A stretch of 64,000 nt of DNA from Microtetraspora sp. NBRC 13810 (GTDB lineage Bacteria; Actinomycetota; Actinomycetes; Streptosporangiales; Streptosporangiaceae): NCBI RefSeq assembly GCF_030268685.1, contig NZ_BSRQ01000010.1, positions 1-64,000 of the forward strand, in the 5' to 3' direction. Shown here one piece after another: positions 52,001 through 59,957 of this stretch. The position numbers and the translations under genes are program-made. Positions within the stretch are counted from its first letter, which is position 1; the number at the start of each line of letters is the position of its first letter. The notes below the pieces were generated by a model that saw only the letters and a program-made list of their open reading frames with translations, was not told where the DNA came from and did no database searches.

Positions 52001-52547
52001 CCGTGATCTTCAGGTCCACGTCCGGCAGCACCGAGGGGTAGGTCGCCGTGCTGCCCTCCAGCACCGGCTGTGGCAGCCGGCCCGGCCAGGTCGTCTCCAG
52101 CGACCGGGTGCCGTCCCCGATCCGGGCCAGCGGCTGCTCGCCGCCGCCGGAGAACGCGAGTTCCAGCGGGGTCGCGACGGTGCGCACCGTCCCGTCGGGG
52201 GCCGCGCGCAGGGTGGTGTCCACCGGGACCCAGTCCGCGCCCCGCCGTACCCGTTCGGGCAGCGCCGAGGTCTCGGAGGTGAACGTGCCGTCCGGGTTGG
52301 CGAACACCTGCTGCGTCTCCGAGCGCAACTCGGTCGCCTCGACCCGCCGCCCGGCCGCGCGCGCCGCCGCCGCGGCCTCCGCGACGCCCGCCCCGCCCCC
52401 GGCCGGATCCCCGGCCGGGTTCCCGACCGGCTCCTCCGCCCGTCCTTGGGTCACGCGCTCCGCTGCGGCCTGCGACGGCAACGCCGTGGCCGCCAGTGCC
52501 AGGACGAGCCCGGCCGCGGGTAACAACGCACGTCTGAACATCATCAT
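49041..52547 (-). CDS. Secreted LamG-domain protein paired with the RHS toxin
   Basis: The 1,168-residue product has a signal peptide (MMFRRALLPAAGLVLALAAT, then ALPSQA), a low-complexity Ala/Gly/Glu stretch, an N-terminal beta-rich region, a DNRLRE-like region around residues 300-480 (WGCTANPQALELWLTGSI, GYSPSCPDAGIEF), an FN3-like part, and two LamG jelly-roll domains at about 715-900 and 950-1160 (RFDGADDHAGTG, FYVNGQIQDALPF). LamG domains bind surface glycans or proteins. It is 57 bp upstream of the RHS gene, so they form one operon; this pairing recurs in actinomycetes, suggesting joint export or binding. ATG triplets at 52541-52547 leave the start slightly open. Confidence 0.85.
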   Translation of the reverse strand: MMMFRRALLPAAGLVLALAATALPSQAAAERVTQGRAEEPVGNPAGDPAGGGAGVAEAAAAARAAGRRVEATELRSETQQVFANPDGTFTSETSALPERVRRGADWVPVDTTLRAAPDGTVRTVATPLELAFSGGGEQPLARIGDGTRSLETTWPGRLPQPVLEGSTATYPSVLPDVDLKITASVLGYSEVLVVKSRQAAADPALRRITFGARATGVTVRETAAGGLEAVTPDGTPVFHSPVPLMWDSSGRAAGEARPAEVSPAEVSPAAGGRQAPMGVEVTPGEVTVVPDEALLTRPDAVFPLYIDPQWSGAKIAWTHVDRSFPNQEYWNSAHDPEAGNYGGGLKRSFWRMNSKNVTGKHILKATFRITQNKSWGCTANPQALELWLTGSISSATTWSRQPAWRQKQDDAASDAGYSPSCPDAGIEFDATKAVTTAAASGWSTTTFGIRDADDLESSTYGWKGFANYPRLVVDYNTEPRALGAVGTSPGTPCATGASRPHVNAGTAGFPLILLAKVYDQDEGDTVRAQFRMRRLDPAGWTAFPLPGEGRTSAIATSEPRSRQFPVPALSDGVTYSYSGRADDDVDTSAWSDWCEFTVDTTDPVTLPRITSADYPADTPDEWHGGVGVAGAFTFAPGPGDPDVAAFEYAQGDPDEVTAATRVAIPAGQSSVTVQIAPRRDWTNFVTVRPVDRAGNVGAAATHTFHVAPGGGPVARWRFDETSGLQAADSAGIGTPRPVSLAGAVRWPGGRVHGSLELDGATTHGTTEGPVLRTDRGFTVAAWARLTDDTRDSTVISQAGAHASGFRLHYDAAERQWVFSRHAADTADAQVVRAASDAPPLLRVWTHLVGVYDAPTRSLRLYVDGLLQTRRGSYTAAAWQAAGDFQIGRGRTEGAMRGHFPGRIDDVQAWDRILSDHPATVNDDHLGNEIQAMAKQPPGHLAWWKLEEGTGGTAADAVGPVPLTLAGGAAWTGDGHDGGGALRFDGADDHAGTGAQPVLHTDRSYSVAAWVRLSDPGDETLPGNSAAAVSQDGLTRSGFFLGYRRFEEDGGIVLRWALSAVTSDSLQAPWVHLRAQEKIDSSALGTWVHLAAVYDQPARQLRFYVNGQIQDALPFVGWHAPRGFQVGRGKRDNVPADFFPGDVDDVHAYVGALTAQQVIALASGTTPDA

Positions 52548-52727
52548 CCGCCCAGCGCCCTCCCCCATCGCACGGTCGCCCGACCGGCCGCCGGAGAGCC
52601 AGACGATCATCGCCAGCGCCGCGAACGGCCACCAGAGGGTTAACCCTCGGAAACGGCGTGCCATGGATCACACGGACGGCAGGGAAGGGCATCGGCGGAC
52701 CGGCGCCGCGCGTCTCGACCTCCCGGT

Positions 52728-52867
52728 CACCCGGCAGCATCCCTCAAGCCGGGAAAACCTACGGTCCCCGCCCCGCGACGACCTCGACGCCCGGCAGGGC
52801 CACCCGGCAGCATCCCTTAAGCCGGGAGAAACCTGCGGTCCCCGCGCCGCGACGACCTCGACGCCCG
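52728..52867. repeat. 73-bp tandem duplication with conserved hairpin (candidate structured RNA)
   Basis: Copies at 52728-52793 and 52801-52867 (period 73 bp) differ at only a few bases. Each holds the stem CCCGGC...GCCGGG with a conserved 12-nt loop; on the minus strand an outer GGT...ACC (copy one) or GGT...GCC (copy two) pairing persists, which looks like a G-U compensating change. The element lies 180-320 nt upstream of the LamG-RHS operon and after the stress-protein stop, so it may be the operon's leader RNA. The remaining sequence of this 409-bp gap (52548-52727 and 52868-52956) shows nothing else clear. Confidence 0.7.
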
Positions 52868-52956
52868 CTCCCCCGGGCCTCCCGACGCCGTCCTCGCCGG
52901 CGCGTCCCAGTCCCAGGACGCCTCCCAGCACGCCTCCGGCCGCCGGCACCCGCCCC

Positions 52957-53406
52957 TTACGGCACGACGGTGACCGGCCAGCGGCCTGCTCGGACCAGCC
53001 GGACCGCCACCGAGCCGACGAGGCGGTGCCCGGCCTGCGCCGAGGCGCCCACGACGACCGCGTCGGCCTTGACCTCGTCGGCGACCCTGATCAGGACGGA
53101 CGCGGCGTCGCCGCGCTCCACCCGGAAGGTGTGCTCGACCCGGGGATGCATGGACTCCGCCAGCGCGGCGATCCGCTCGCCCAGCTCGGCCCCGACCTCC
53201 TCCTGCGCCTCGATGGCCGTGGCGCTGGCGTCCGGGATGAACGAGGCGATGGCGCCGGTGGCGGCGGCGAACACGAAGATCAGGCTGGAGCCCTGGCGGC
53301 GAGCGAGCCCCCAGGCGTAGGCGGCGGCGCGGTGCGAGGTGTCCGAGCCGTCGATCCCGACGACGATCGCCTGGGGACCGTCGGTGCCAATCTCGAAGCC
53401 GCTCAT
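52957..53406 (-). CDS. Universal stress protein (UspA family)
   Basis: The 149-residue product is a single USP domain: IVVGIDGSDTSHRAAAYAWGLARRQG at the N terminus and VVVGASAQAGHRLVGSVAVRLVRAGRWPVTVV at the C terminus, where G-x2-G-x9-G(S/T) ATP-binding residues are recognisable (GASAQAGHRLVGSVA). Such proteins help actinomycetes survive hypoxia or stationary phase, often under a dormancy regulator. It is divergent from the LuxR-type ATPase regulator, 81 bp away, which may control it. Confidence 0.92.
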   Translation of the reverse strand: MSGFEIGTDGPQAIVVGIDGSDTSHRAAAYAWGLARRQGSSLIFVFAAATGAIASFIPDASATAIEAQEEVGAELGERIAALAESMHPRVEHTFRVERGDAASVLIRVADEVKADAVVVGASAQAGHRLVGSVAVRLVRAGRWPVTVVP

Positions 53407-53487
53407 GTTGTGAGCCTACGGCTGCCCGGACGCCGTTCCCCCCGAGGGGGGACGGGCGAGCCCGCGGGTGATGGCATCCTGGTCCAC

Positions 53488-56397
53488 GTGAGCACGCACG
53501 TCGTGAGTCCCCTCTTCGTCGGCCGGGCGAAGGAGCTGGCGAGACTGGAGAAGGCGCTCGCCGACGCGCGTGCGGGGTCCCCCTCGGCCGCACTCGTCGG
53601 CGGGGAGGCGGGCGTCGGCAAGACACGGCTGGTGCGGGAGTTCGCCGCACGGGCCGGCGACGCCCGCGTCCTGATCGGCGGCTGCCTGGAGCTCGGCACC
53701 GGCGGCCTGCCGTTCGCGCCGTTCACCGCGGTGCTGCGGGCGCTCGCCCGCGACCTGGGCCACGAACGGCTGGCCGCGCTGCTGCCCGGCGGCACCACCC
53801 GCGGGCTGGCCCGGCTGCTGCCCGAGTTCGGCGAGCCCGGCCACGAGGGGTCCGAGGCCCGCGCCCGGCTGTTCGAGCAGGTCCTCGGCCTGCTGGAACG
53901 GCTCGGCGAGCACGAGCCGGTGATCCTGGTGATCGAGGACGCCCACTGGGCCGACGGCTCCACCCGCGACCTGCTGTCCTTCCTGGTCCGCTCGCAGGTC
54001 ACCGGCACCCGGCTGCTCATCACCGTGACCTATCGCTCCGACGAGATCCACCGCAGGCACCCCCTGCGCCCGCTGCTCGCCGAGTTGGGCAGGCTCGACC
54101 GGGTCCAGCGCGTCGAACTCGGCCGGTTCAGCCGCAGGGAGGTCGTCCGGCAGGTCGCCGGCATCCTGGAGCGCAGACCGGCGGGCGGCACGATCGACAC
54201 GATCTACGCGCGCAGCGAGGGCAACCCGCTGTTCGTGGAGGCGCTGCTCGGCAAGGGGGAAGACGGGCCGCTGCCCGAGTCGCTGCGCGACCTGCTCTTC
54301 GCCGGTGTGGAGCGGCTGCCGGAGGAGACCCAGGAGCTGCTGCGGGTGGCCAGCGCCGGCGGTCCGCGGATCGAGCACACACTGCTCGCCGCCGTGGCCC
54401 GGCTCGACGACGAGACACTCGCCCGGGCCCTGCGCCCGGCCGTCGCCGGCAACGTCCTCACGGTCGACGGCGACGGTTACGCCTTCCGGCACGCCCTGAT
54501 CCACGAGGCGGTCTACGACGACCTGCTGCCCGGCGAGCGCACCCGCCTGCACACGCGCTACGCCGAGGCCCTGGGCGACAACCCGGCGCTGCTCCCCGCC
54601 CCCCGCGGAGCCGTCGAGCTCGCCCACCACTGGCATTCGGCGCACGACCCGACATGGGCGCTCATCAGCGCGTGGCAGGCCGCCGCCGTCGCCCGCGCGT
54701 CCGCCGCCTACGCCGAGCAGTTGCGGATGCTCACCCGGGTCCTGGAACTGTGGGACCGGGTGCCCGACGCGACCGGCCGCATCGGCGCAGGTCACGTGGA
54801 CGTGCTCCGCCAGACGATCACGGTGGCGCATCTCGCCGGGGAGTTCGAGCGGGCGCTCGCCTTCGCCGGGAGCACCCTGGACGAGATCGACGCCGGGGCC
54901 GACCCGATCACCGCGGCCCGCGTGCTCCGCCAGCGCGGGCTGGTCAAGTACGACCTCAGCCGCGCCGGCTACCTCGACGACCTGCGCGCCGCCGCCGCGC
55001 TCGTGCCGGCCGACCCGCCGACCAGGCTGCGCGGCAAGGTGCTGGAGAGCCTCGCCCGGATGCTGCACGCGCCGGCCGAGCGCGAGGAGCGGGCCCTGCT
55101 GGCGAGGGAGGCGATGGCGATCGCGCACGAGGTGGGCGACGCGGGCACCGAGTCCCAAGCGCTCACCACGGTCACCTGGGGCCGCAGCCGGCACGCCGAC
55201 CCGCCGGACTCCTACCGCCAGGCGTTCGCGCGGGCCAGGGCGATCGCGCATCGGGCCGGCGACTACGGCGCGGTGCTGCGGGCGACCATCTCCGAGACCG
55301 ACGTCCTGGAGGGCGCCGGCTACCACGAGGAGGCGGCCGCGGCGGCGCGCGCCGGCATCGCCGACGCCGGCGAGTACGGCCTGGCCAGGACGCAGGGCGC
55401 CTTCCTGTCGATGAACCTCGCCGAGCCCCTGGTGTCGCTCGGCCGCTGGGACGAGGCGCTGGAGGCCCTCGAATACGTCACGGAGCTCACGCCGCCGGAT
55501 CCCTACCTCGGCAGCATGGTGGCGTTCGCCGCCGACATCGCGCTGGCGCGCGGTGACCTGGAGGGCGCCCAGGCGCGGTTCGCCGAGTCGCGCAGGCTGT
55601 TCGGCCGCGGCTCCTACCGGCTGCAGAACGTGCTGCCCGCCATCCGGCGGGAGATCGACCTGCTGCGCGCCCTCGGCCGGATCGACGAGGCGCGCGAGGT
55701 GGTGGCGCGGGCCCTGCGCGAGCAGGACCTGATGGCCGAGCCGCGCTATTCGTGGCCGGTGCTGCTCGCGGGCGTCCGGGTGGCCGGTCCGCCGTTGCCC
55801 CTGCTGCGGCAGGTGGCGGAGAAGCTGCCCACGGACGGCAGGGTGGGGGAGGCGTCCGGGCTGACCTTCGCCGCCGAGGCGGCCCTGGCCTGCGGCGCGC
55901 CGGACCGTGCCGCCTTCGACGCCGCGGCCGCCGCCTGGGCCGCGCTGGGCCAGCCGTACCCGGAGGCACGGACGCTGTTCGCGGCGGCCGAGATCGCCGT
56001 GGCCGAAGGCGGGCGGGAGGAGGCGGCCGGGCGGCTGGGCCGGGCCCTGGAGCTGGCCGGGCGGCTCGGCGCGACGCCGCTGCTCGACGGCATCGGCGAC
56101 CTCGCCCGGCGGGCCAGGATCCAGCTCACCGGCGGCTCCGCCACCGACGAGCCGCGTCTCGGCCTCACCGCGCGGGAGACCGAGGTGCTCCGGCTCGTGG
56201 CGGCGGGCCACAGCAACCGCGAGATCGGCCAGGAGCTGTTCATCTCGGCGAAGACGGTGAGCGTGCACGTGTCCAACATCCTCGCCAAGCTCGGCGCGGG
56301 CTCCCGCGGCGAGGCCGCCGCCACGGCCCACCGCCTGCACCTCTTCGACCCGGCTCAGGAGCCACCGGCGGAGCGCGCCGTCCCCCGATCGTTCTGA
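53488..56397 (+). CDS. LuxR-family regulator with AAA/NTPase and TPR-like domains (LAL type)
   Basis: The 969-residue product is a large ATP-binding regulator of the LuxR family. Residues about 10-180 form an AAA_16 NTPase (FVGRAKELARLEKAL, Walker A GGEAGVGKTRL, Walker B VILVIEDAHWADG). The middle ~550 residues are helical, TPR-like repeats. The C-terminal HTH (about 895-950: LTARETEVLRLVAAGHSNREIGQELFISAKTVSVHVSNILAKLG) binds DNA. Such proteins activate specific operons when a ligand binds the repeat region. GTG 53488 follows a gap shared with the divergent stress-protein gene. The effector is unknown. Confidence 0.9.
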   Translation: MSTHVVSPLFVGRAKELARLEKALADARAGSPSAALVGGEAGVGKTRLVREFAARAGDARVLIGGCLELGTGGLPFAPFTAVLRALARDLGHERLAALLPGGTTRGLARLLPEFGEPGHEGSEARARLFEQVLGLLERLGEHEPVILVIEDAHWADGSTRDLLSFLVRSQVTGTRLLITVTYRSDEIHRRHPLRPLLAELGRLDRVQRVELGRFSRREVVRQVAGILERRPAGGTIDTIYARSEGNPLFVEALLGKGEDGPLPESLRDLLFAGVERLPEETQELLRVASAGGPRIEHTLLAAVARLDDETLARALRPAVAGNVLTVDGDGYAFRHALIHEAVYDDLLPGERTRLHTRYAEALGDNPALLPAPRGAVELAHHWHSAHDPTWALISAWQAAAVARASAAYAEQLRMLTRVLELWDRVPDATGRIGAGHVDVLRQTITVAHLAGEFERALAFAGSTLDEIDAGADPITAARVLRQRGLVKYDLSRAGYLDDLRAAAALVPADPPTRLRGKVLESLARMLHAPAEREERALLAREAMAIAHEVGDAGTESQALTTVTWGRSRHADPPDSYRQAFARARAIAHRAGDYGAVLRATISETDVLEGAGYHEEAAAAARAGIADAGEYGLARTQGAFLSMNLAEPLVSLGRWDEALEALEYVTELTPPDPYLGSMVAFAADIALARGDLEGAQARFAESRRLFGRGSYRLQNVLPAIRREIDLLRALGRIDEAREVVARALREQDLMAEPRYSWPVLLAGVRVAGPPLPLLRQVAEKLPTDGRVGEASGLTFAAEAALACGAPDRAAFDAAAAAWAALGQPYPEARTLFAAAEIAVAEGGREEAAGRLGRALELAGRLGATPLLDGIGDLARRARIQLTGGSATDEPRLGLTARETEVLRLVAAGHSNREIGQELFISAKTVSVHVSNILAKLGAGSRGEAAATAHRLHLFDPAQEPPAERAVPRSF

Positions 56398-56406
56398 GCC
56401 GCGCCT

Positions 56407-56496
56407 TCAGAACATCCCGTTGGGGATCTCCGCGGCGTCCGGCACAGGCTGCACGACATCCCAGTGCTCGACGATCAGCCCGTCCCCCGCCGCCCC
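56407..56496 (-). pseudogene. C-terminal remnant of a SnoaL/NTF2-like protein
   Basis: The last ~25 codons of this minus-strand frame read GDGLIVEHWDVVQPVPDAAEI then PNGMF and stop at 56407. The phrase G-K-I-V-E-H-W-D-V-V-Q-P-x-P with an NGMF end is the well-known tail of SnoaL-like proteins. Upstream, the frame becomes Arg-rich and unlike protein, so the first ~100 residues are gone. It is a fragment left between the LuxR-type gene and the transporter gene. Confidence 0.7.
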
Positions 56497-56570
56497 GTTC
56501 ACCGCCCGCGCACTCCGCGCCCGCACCCCGCCACACGGCGGGTGACCGGCGGCCGGCTCGCCCGTCCCGG

Positions 56571-58604
56571 TCACCGGTCCGCGGGGCGGTGATGGATCCG
56601 CGGGTCGGGTTCGCCGCGCCGCACGGCTCCGGGGGCCCGGGGGGTGGGGCGCGGCGGCCGTACGCGGGTCGAGCTGAGCCGCCACGGCACGCTGATCACC
56701 ATGACGCCGGGGACGAACATCAGCCGGCTCCTCAGCCACAGCGCGGTCCGGTTGTGCAGCGGGATCTCCCACCAGCGGCCCACGACGTACTCCGGGATGA
56801 ACACGCTGACCACGTCACGCGCCCCGTGCCTGGGCAGCGAGCGGACATACTCCACCAGCGGCCGGGCGACCTCCCGGTAGGGGGAGTCCAGCACGGTCAG
56901 CGGGACGTCGATGCCCAGGGCGTCCCACCGCTCGACCAGGGCGCGGCTCTCCTCCCGGTCCACCGCCACGGTGACCGCCGTGAGGTGGCTGGGGTGGATG
57001 GCACGGGCGTAGCCGAGGGCGCGCAGCGTGGGGGTCTGGAGGCGGGCCACCAGGACGACGGCGGAGATCCGGCTGGGCACGACGGTCTGCGCGGTGGCGT
57101 CGGTCACCGCGAGTTCGGAGCCGACCGCGTCGTAGTGCCGGCGGATCGCGCGCATGAGCACCGTCAGCAGTACGGCGGCCGCCACCGCCAGGTAGGCGCC
57201 CTCGGTGAACTTCGTGACCAGCACGATCACCAGCACCAGACCGGTGCACACCGCCCCGAAGGCGTTGATCGACCGGGCGATCCGGTGGCGGCGCCGCCGG
57301 GCGGGATCGGCCTCGCCGCGCAGCTTCCTGTTCCAGTGCCGGACCATGCCCGCCTGGGAGAGGGTGAACGCCGTGAACACCCCCAGGATGTAGAGGTGGA
57401 TCAGGTCGGTCACCGACGCGTGGAAGGCCCACAGCAGGCCCGCCGCCACGGCCGCGAGCGCCAGGATCCCGTTGGAGAAGGCCAGCCGGTCGCCCCGGTT
57501 GTGCAGTTGCTCGGGCAGGAAACGGTGCCTGGCCAGGATCGACGCCAGCAGCGGGAACCCGTTGAACGCCGTGTTGGCGGCCAGCACCAGCACCAGGGCG
57601 GTCGCCGCCTGGACGAAGTAGAACCCGGGGCTGTGGTGGCCGCCGAAGACCGCGGCGGCCAGCTGGGCGATCACCGTGCGCTGCGGCACGGCCTCGCACC
57701 CGGGGCCCGCGCCGGCGAGCCGGCAGGCGTCCGCGGTGATGTGCACCCGCGCGACGAGCGCCAGGGCGGTCACCCCGGCGAACATCGTCACCGCGATCAG
57801 GCCCATCACGGCCAGCGTCGCCGCCGCGTTGCGCGACTTCGGCGGGCGGAACGCCTGGACGCCGTTGGAGATCGCCTCCACCCCGGTCAGCGCGGTGCAC
57901 CCGCTGGAGAAGGCGCGCAGGACGAGCAGGACGAGCGCGAGGCCGGTCAGGTGCTCGTACCCGGGCTCGGGCCGGATCCCGGCGGACGCCGACTCGGCCA
58001 CCGGGGCGTCGCCGGCCAGCCAGCGGAGCAGTCCGGTGCCGCACATGACCAGCATGGCGCCGACGAACAGGTAGGTGGGCACCGCGAACACCCGGCCGGA
58101 CTCCCGCACGCCGCGCAGGTTGACCCCGGCGAGCAGCGCCACGAACCCCACCGCCAGGCCCACCCGGTACTCGTGCAGCGCCGGGAACGCCGAGACGATG
58201 TTGTCCACCCCGGAGGCGACCGACACCGCGACCGTCATCACGTAGTCCACCAGCAGCGACGCGGCCACCACGAGGCCGGCCGACCGGCCCAGGTTGGCCG
58301 AGGCCACCTCGTAGGACCCGCCGCCGCCCGGATAGGCGAACACCACCTGCCGGTAGGACAGCACCACCACGACCAGCAGGCACACCACGGTGACCGCCAC
58401 CCAGGAGGCCAGGTGCAGATAGACCAGCCCGGCCACGGAGAGCACCAGGAGGATCTCCTGCGTGGCGTAGGCCACCGAGGACAGCGGGTCGGACGCGAAG
58501 ATCGGCAGCGCCACGCGCTTGGACAGGAGGGTCTCCCGCAGTTGCTCGCTGCGCAGCGCCCGGCCGACCGCGAGACGCTTGAACAGCTCACCCAAGCGGA
58601 TCAC
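56571..58604 (-). CDS. APC-superfamily transporter, KimA-like (probable potassium importer)
   Basis: The 677-residue product has 12 transmembrane segments in its first ~460 residues with the KimA-type start FASDPLSSVAYATQEILLVL and YPGGGGSYEVASANLG, then a cytoplasmic region of about 200 residues (AVVLVARLQTPTLRALGYA, VTVAVDREESRALVERWD, PLVEYVRSLPRH) resembling a USP-like domain, as in KimA. Bacillus KimA is a proton-coupled K+ importer inhibited by cyclic di-AMP; others in the family may carry amino acids. GTG 58604 lacks a strong ribosome-binding site. The last ~35 residues are Pro/Arg-rich and specific to this protein. Confidence 0.85.
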   Translation of the reverse strand: MIRLGELFKRLAVGRALRSEQLRETLLSKRVALPIFASDPLSSVAYATQEILLVLSVAGLVYLHLASWVAVTVVCLLVVVVLSYRQVVFAYPGGGGSYEVASANLGRSAGLVVAASLLVDYVMTVAVSVASGVDNIVSAFPALHEYRVGLAVGFVALLAGVNLRGVRESGRVFAVPTYLFVGAMLVMCGTGLLRWLAGDAPVAESASAGIRPEPGYEHLTGLALVLLVLRAFSSGCTALTGVEAISNGVQAFRPPKSRNAAATLAVMGLIAVTMFAGVTALALVARVHITADACRLAGAGPGCEAVPQRTVIAQLAAAVFGGHHSPGFYFVQAATALVLVLAANTAFNGFPLLASILARHRFLPEQLHNRGDRLAFSNGILALAAVAAGLLWAFHASVTDLIHLYILGVFTAFTLSQAGMVRHWNRKLRGEADPARRRRHRIARSINAFGAVCTGLVLVIVLVTKFTEGAYLAVAAAVLLTVLMRAIRRHYDAVGSELAVTDATAQTVVPSRISAVVLVARLQTPTLRALGYARAIHPSHLTAVTVAVDREESRALVERWDALGIDVPLTVLDSPYREVARPLVEYVRSLPRHGARDVVSVFIPEYVVGRWWEIPLHNRTALWLRSRLMFVPGVMVISVPWRLSSTRVRPPRPTPRAPGAVRRGEPDPRIHHRPADR

Positions 58605-58733
58605 GTGCGCGAGCCTAGGCGCAGGCCGCCCCCGGGCCGCCCCGCCCCGCCACCGAGCCGCTTAATCAACAGGGAAACTTCCCCGTGCCCGCGGGGGCGC
58701 CCGGGCACGGGCGGGGGTGGTACGGTCGCGGTC

Positions 58734-59774
58734 GTGTCGCAGTCTTCCAGCGTGGCCGCCGGCGGGCGGGCCGGGGATCCGATCGTCATCGCACACCGGG
58801 GCGCCAGCGCCATCAGGCCCGAGCACACCCTGCTCGCCTACGAGGCGGCGATCGCGCTCGGCGCCGACTACATCGAGCCCGACCTGGTCTCCACCAAGGA
58901 CGGCGTGCTCGTCGCCCGGCACGAGAACGAGATCAGCCAGACCACCGACGTCGAGAACCACCCCGAGTTCGCCGGCCGGCGCACCACCAAGACCATCGAC
59001 GGCGCGACGGTCACCGGCTGGTTCACCGAGGACTTCACCCTCGCCGAGCTGCGCACCCTGCGGGCGAGGGAACGCATCCCCCTCATCCGCCCGGTCAACA
59101 CCGCCTTCAACGGCCTGGCCCAGATCCCCACCCTGGACGAGGTCGTGCAGCTCGCCCAGCGGCACGGTGTCGGCGTCTACCCCGAGACCAAGCACCCCAC
59201 CTACTTCGACTCCATCGGCCTGCCGCTGGAGGAGCCGCTGCTCGCCGGCCTCGCCGAGCACGGCTGGCGGGACCGGCACGACCCGGTCTTCATCCAGTCC
59301 TTCGAGACCGCCAACCTGCGCGACCTGCGCGGCAGGACGGGGCTGCGGCTCATCCAGCTCATCGACCTCCACCGGCCCCCGTACGACCGGGTGGCCGCCG
59401 GCGACCCGCCCACCGGCGTGGAGATGACGACCCCGGCCGGGCTGAAGGACGTCGCCGCCTACGCCGACGGCGTGGGCGTGCACACCGCCTTCATCCTCCC
59501 CACCGGCCCCGGCAACCGCACCACCGGGCCGACCGCGTTCGTCGGCGACGCGCACCGGGCCGGCCTCCTCGTGCACGCCTGGACCGTGCGCCCGGAGAAC
59601 CACCACCTCCCGGCGGACTTCCGCCTCGGCGACCCCGGCAGCCCCGTGCACGCCATCGCCACCGGCGACGTCATGGGCTACCTGAACAAGCTCTACGACA
59701 CCGGCCTGGACGGCGTCTTCGCCGACGACCCGGGAATCGCCCGCGCCACCCTGGCCGCCCGCGCCACGGGCTGA
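58734..59774 (+). CDS. glpQ: Glycerophosphodiester phosphodiesterase
   Basis: The 346-residue product is a GDPD TIM barrel: IVIAHRGASAIRPEHTLLAYEAAIALGADYIEPDLVSTKDGVLVARHE has the catalytic His (HRG), metal-binding Glu and Asp (EPD), and the second His (RHE). Later VGVYPETKHP and VFIQSFETANL are conserved. The enzyme splits glycerophosphodiesters into glycerol-3-phosphate and an alcohol. The longer GlpQ form with an inserted lid (DVENHPEFAGRRTTKTIDGA) is seen here. No signal peptide is present, unlike secreted GlpQ. TACGGT (58721-58726) lies 7 nt before GTG 58734, so it is probably leaderless. Confidence 0.92.
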   Translation: MSQSSSVAAGGRAGDPIVIAHRGASAIRPEHTLLAYEAAIALGADYIEPDLVSTKDGVLVARHENEISQTTDVENHPEFAGRRTTKTIDGATVTGWFTEDFTLAELRTLRARERIPLIRPVNTAFNGLAQIPTLDEVVQLAQRHGVGVYPETKHPTYFDSIGLPLEEPLLAGLAEHGWRDRHDPVFIQSFETANLRDLRGRTGLRLIQLIDLHRPPYDRVAAGDPPTGVEMTTPAGLKDVAAYADGVGVHTAFILPTGPGNRTTGPTAFVGDAHRAGLLVHAWTVRPENHHLPADFRLGDPGSPVHAIATGDVMGYLNKLYDTGLDGVFADDPGIARATLAARATG

Positions 59775-59957
59775 CGGTCGGGACGGCGGCGTCCGCCTTT
59801 ACGATGTAGATCAATACGGCTCCCGTGGCGAAGCCCGCGGGCGGCGGCGAAGGTGATGTGGGTCTTGCTGACGCTGACGACGGCGAGGAGCTTGCATCGT
59901 GCCGATCCCGGCCGGGGGTGCAGCAGCGTAACGCATCGCCGGGAACCGGTCGCGGGC

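Noticed and set aside
59783-59850. Minus-strand stretch reading GAVLIYIVKADA, similar to a DUF6458 membrane protein
   Set aside because: Only about 15 residues fit and no start, second helix or ribosome-binding site is visible; too short to claim even as a remnant.
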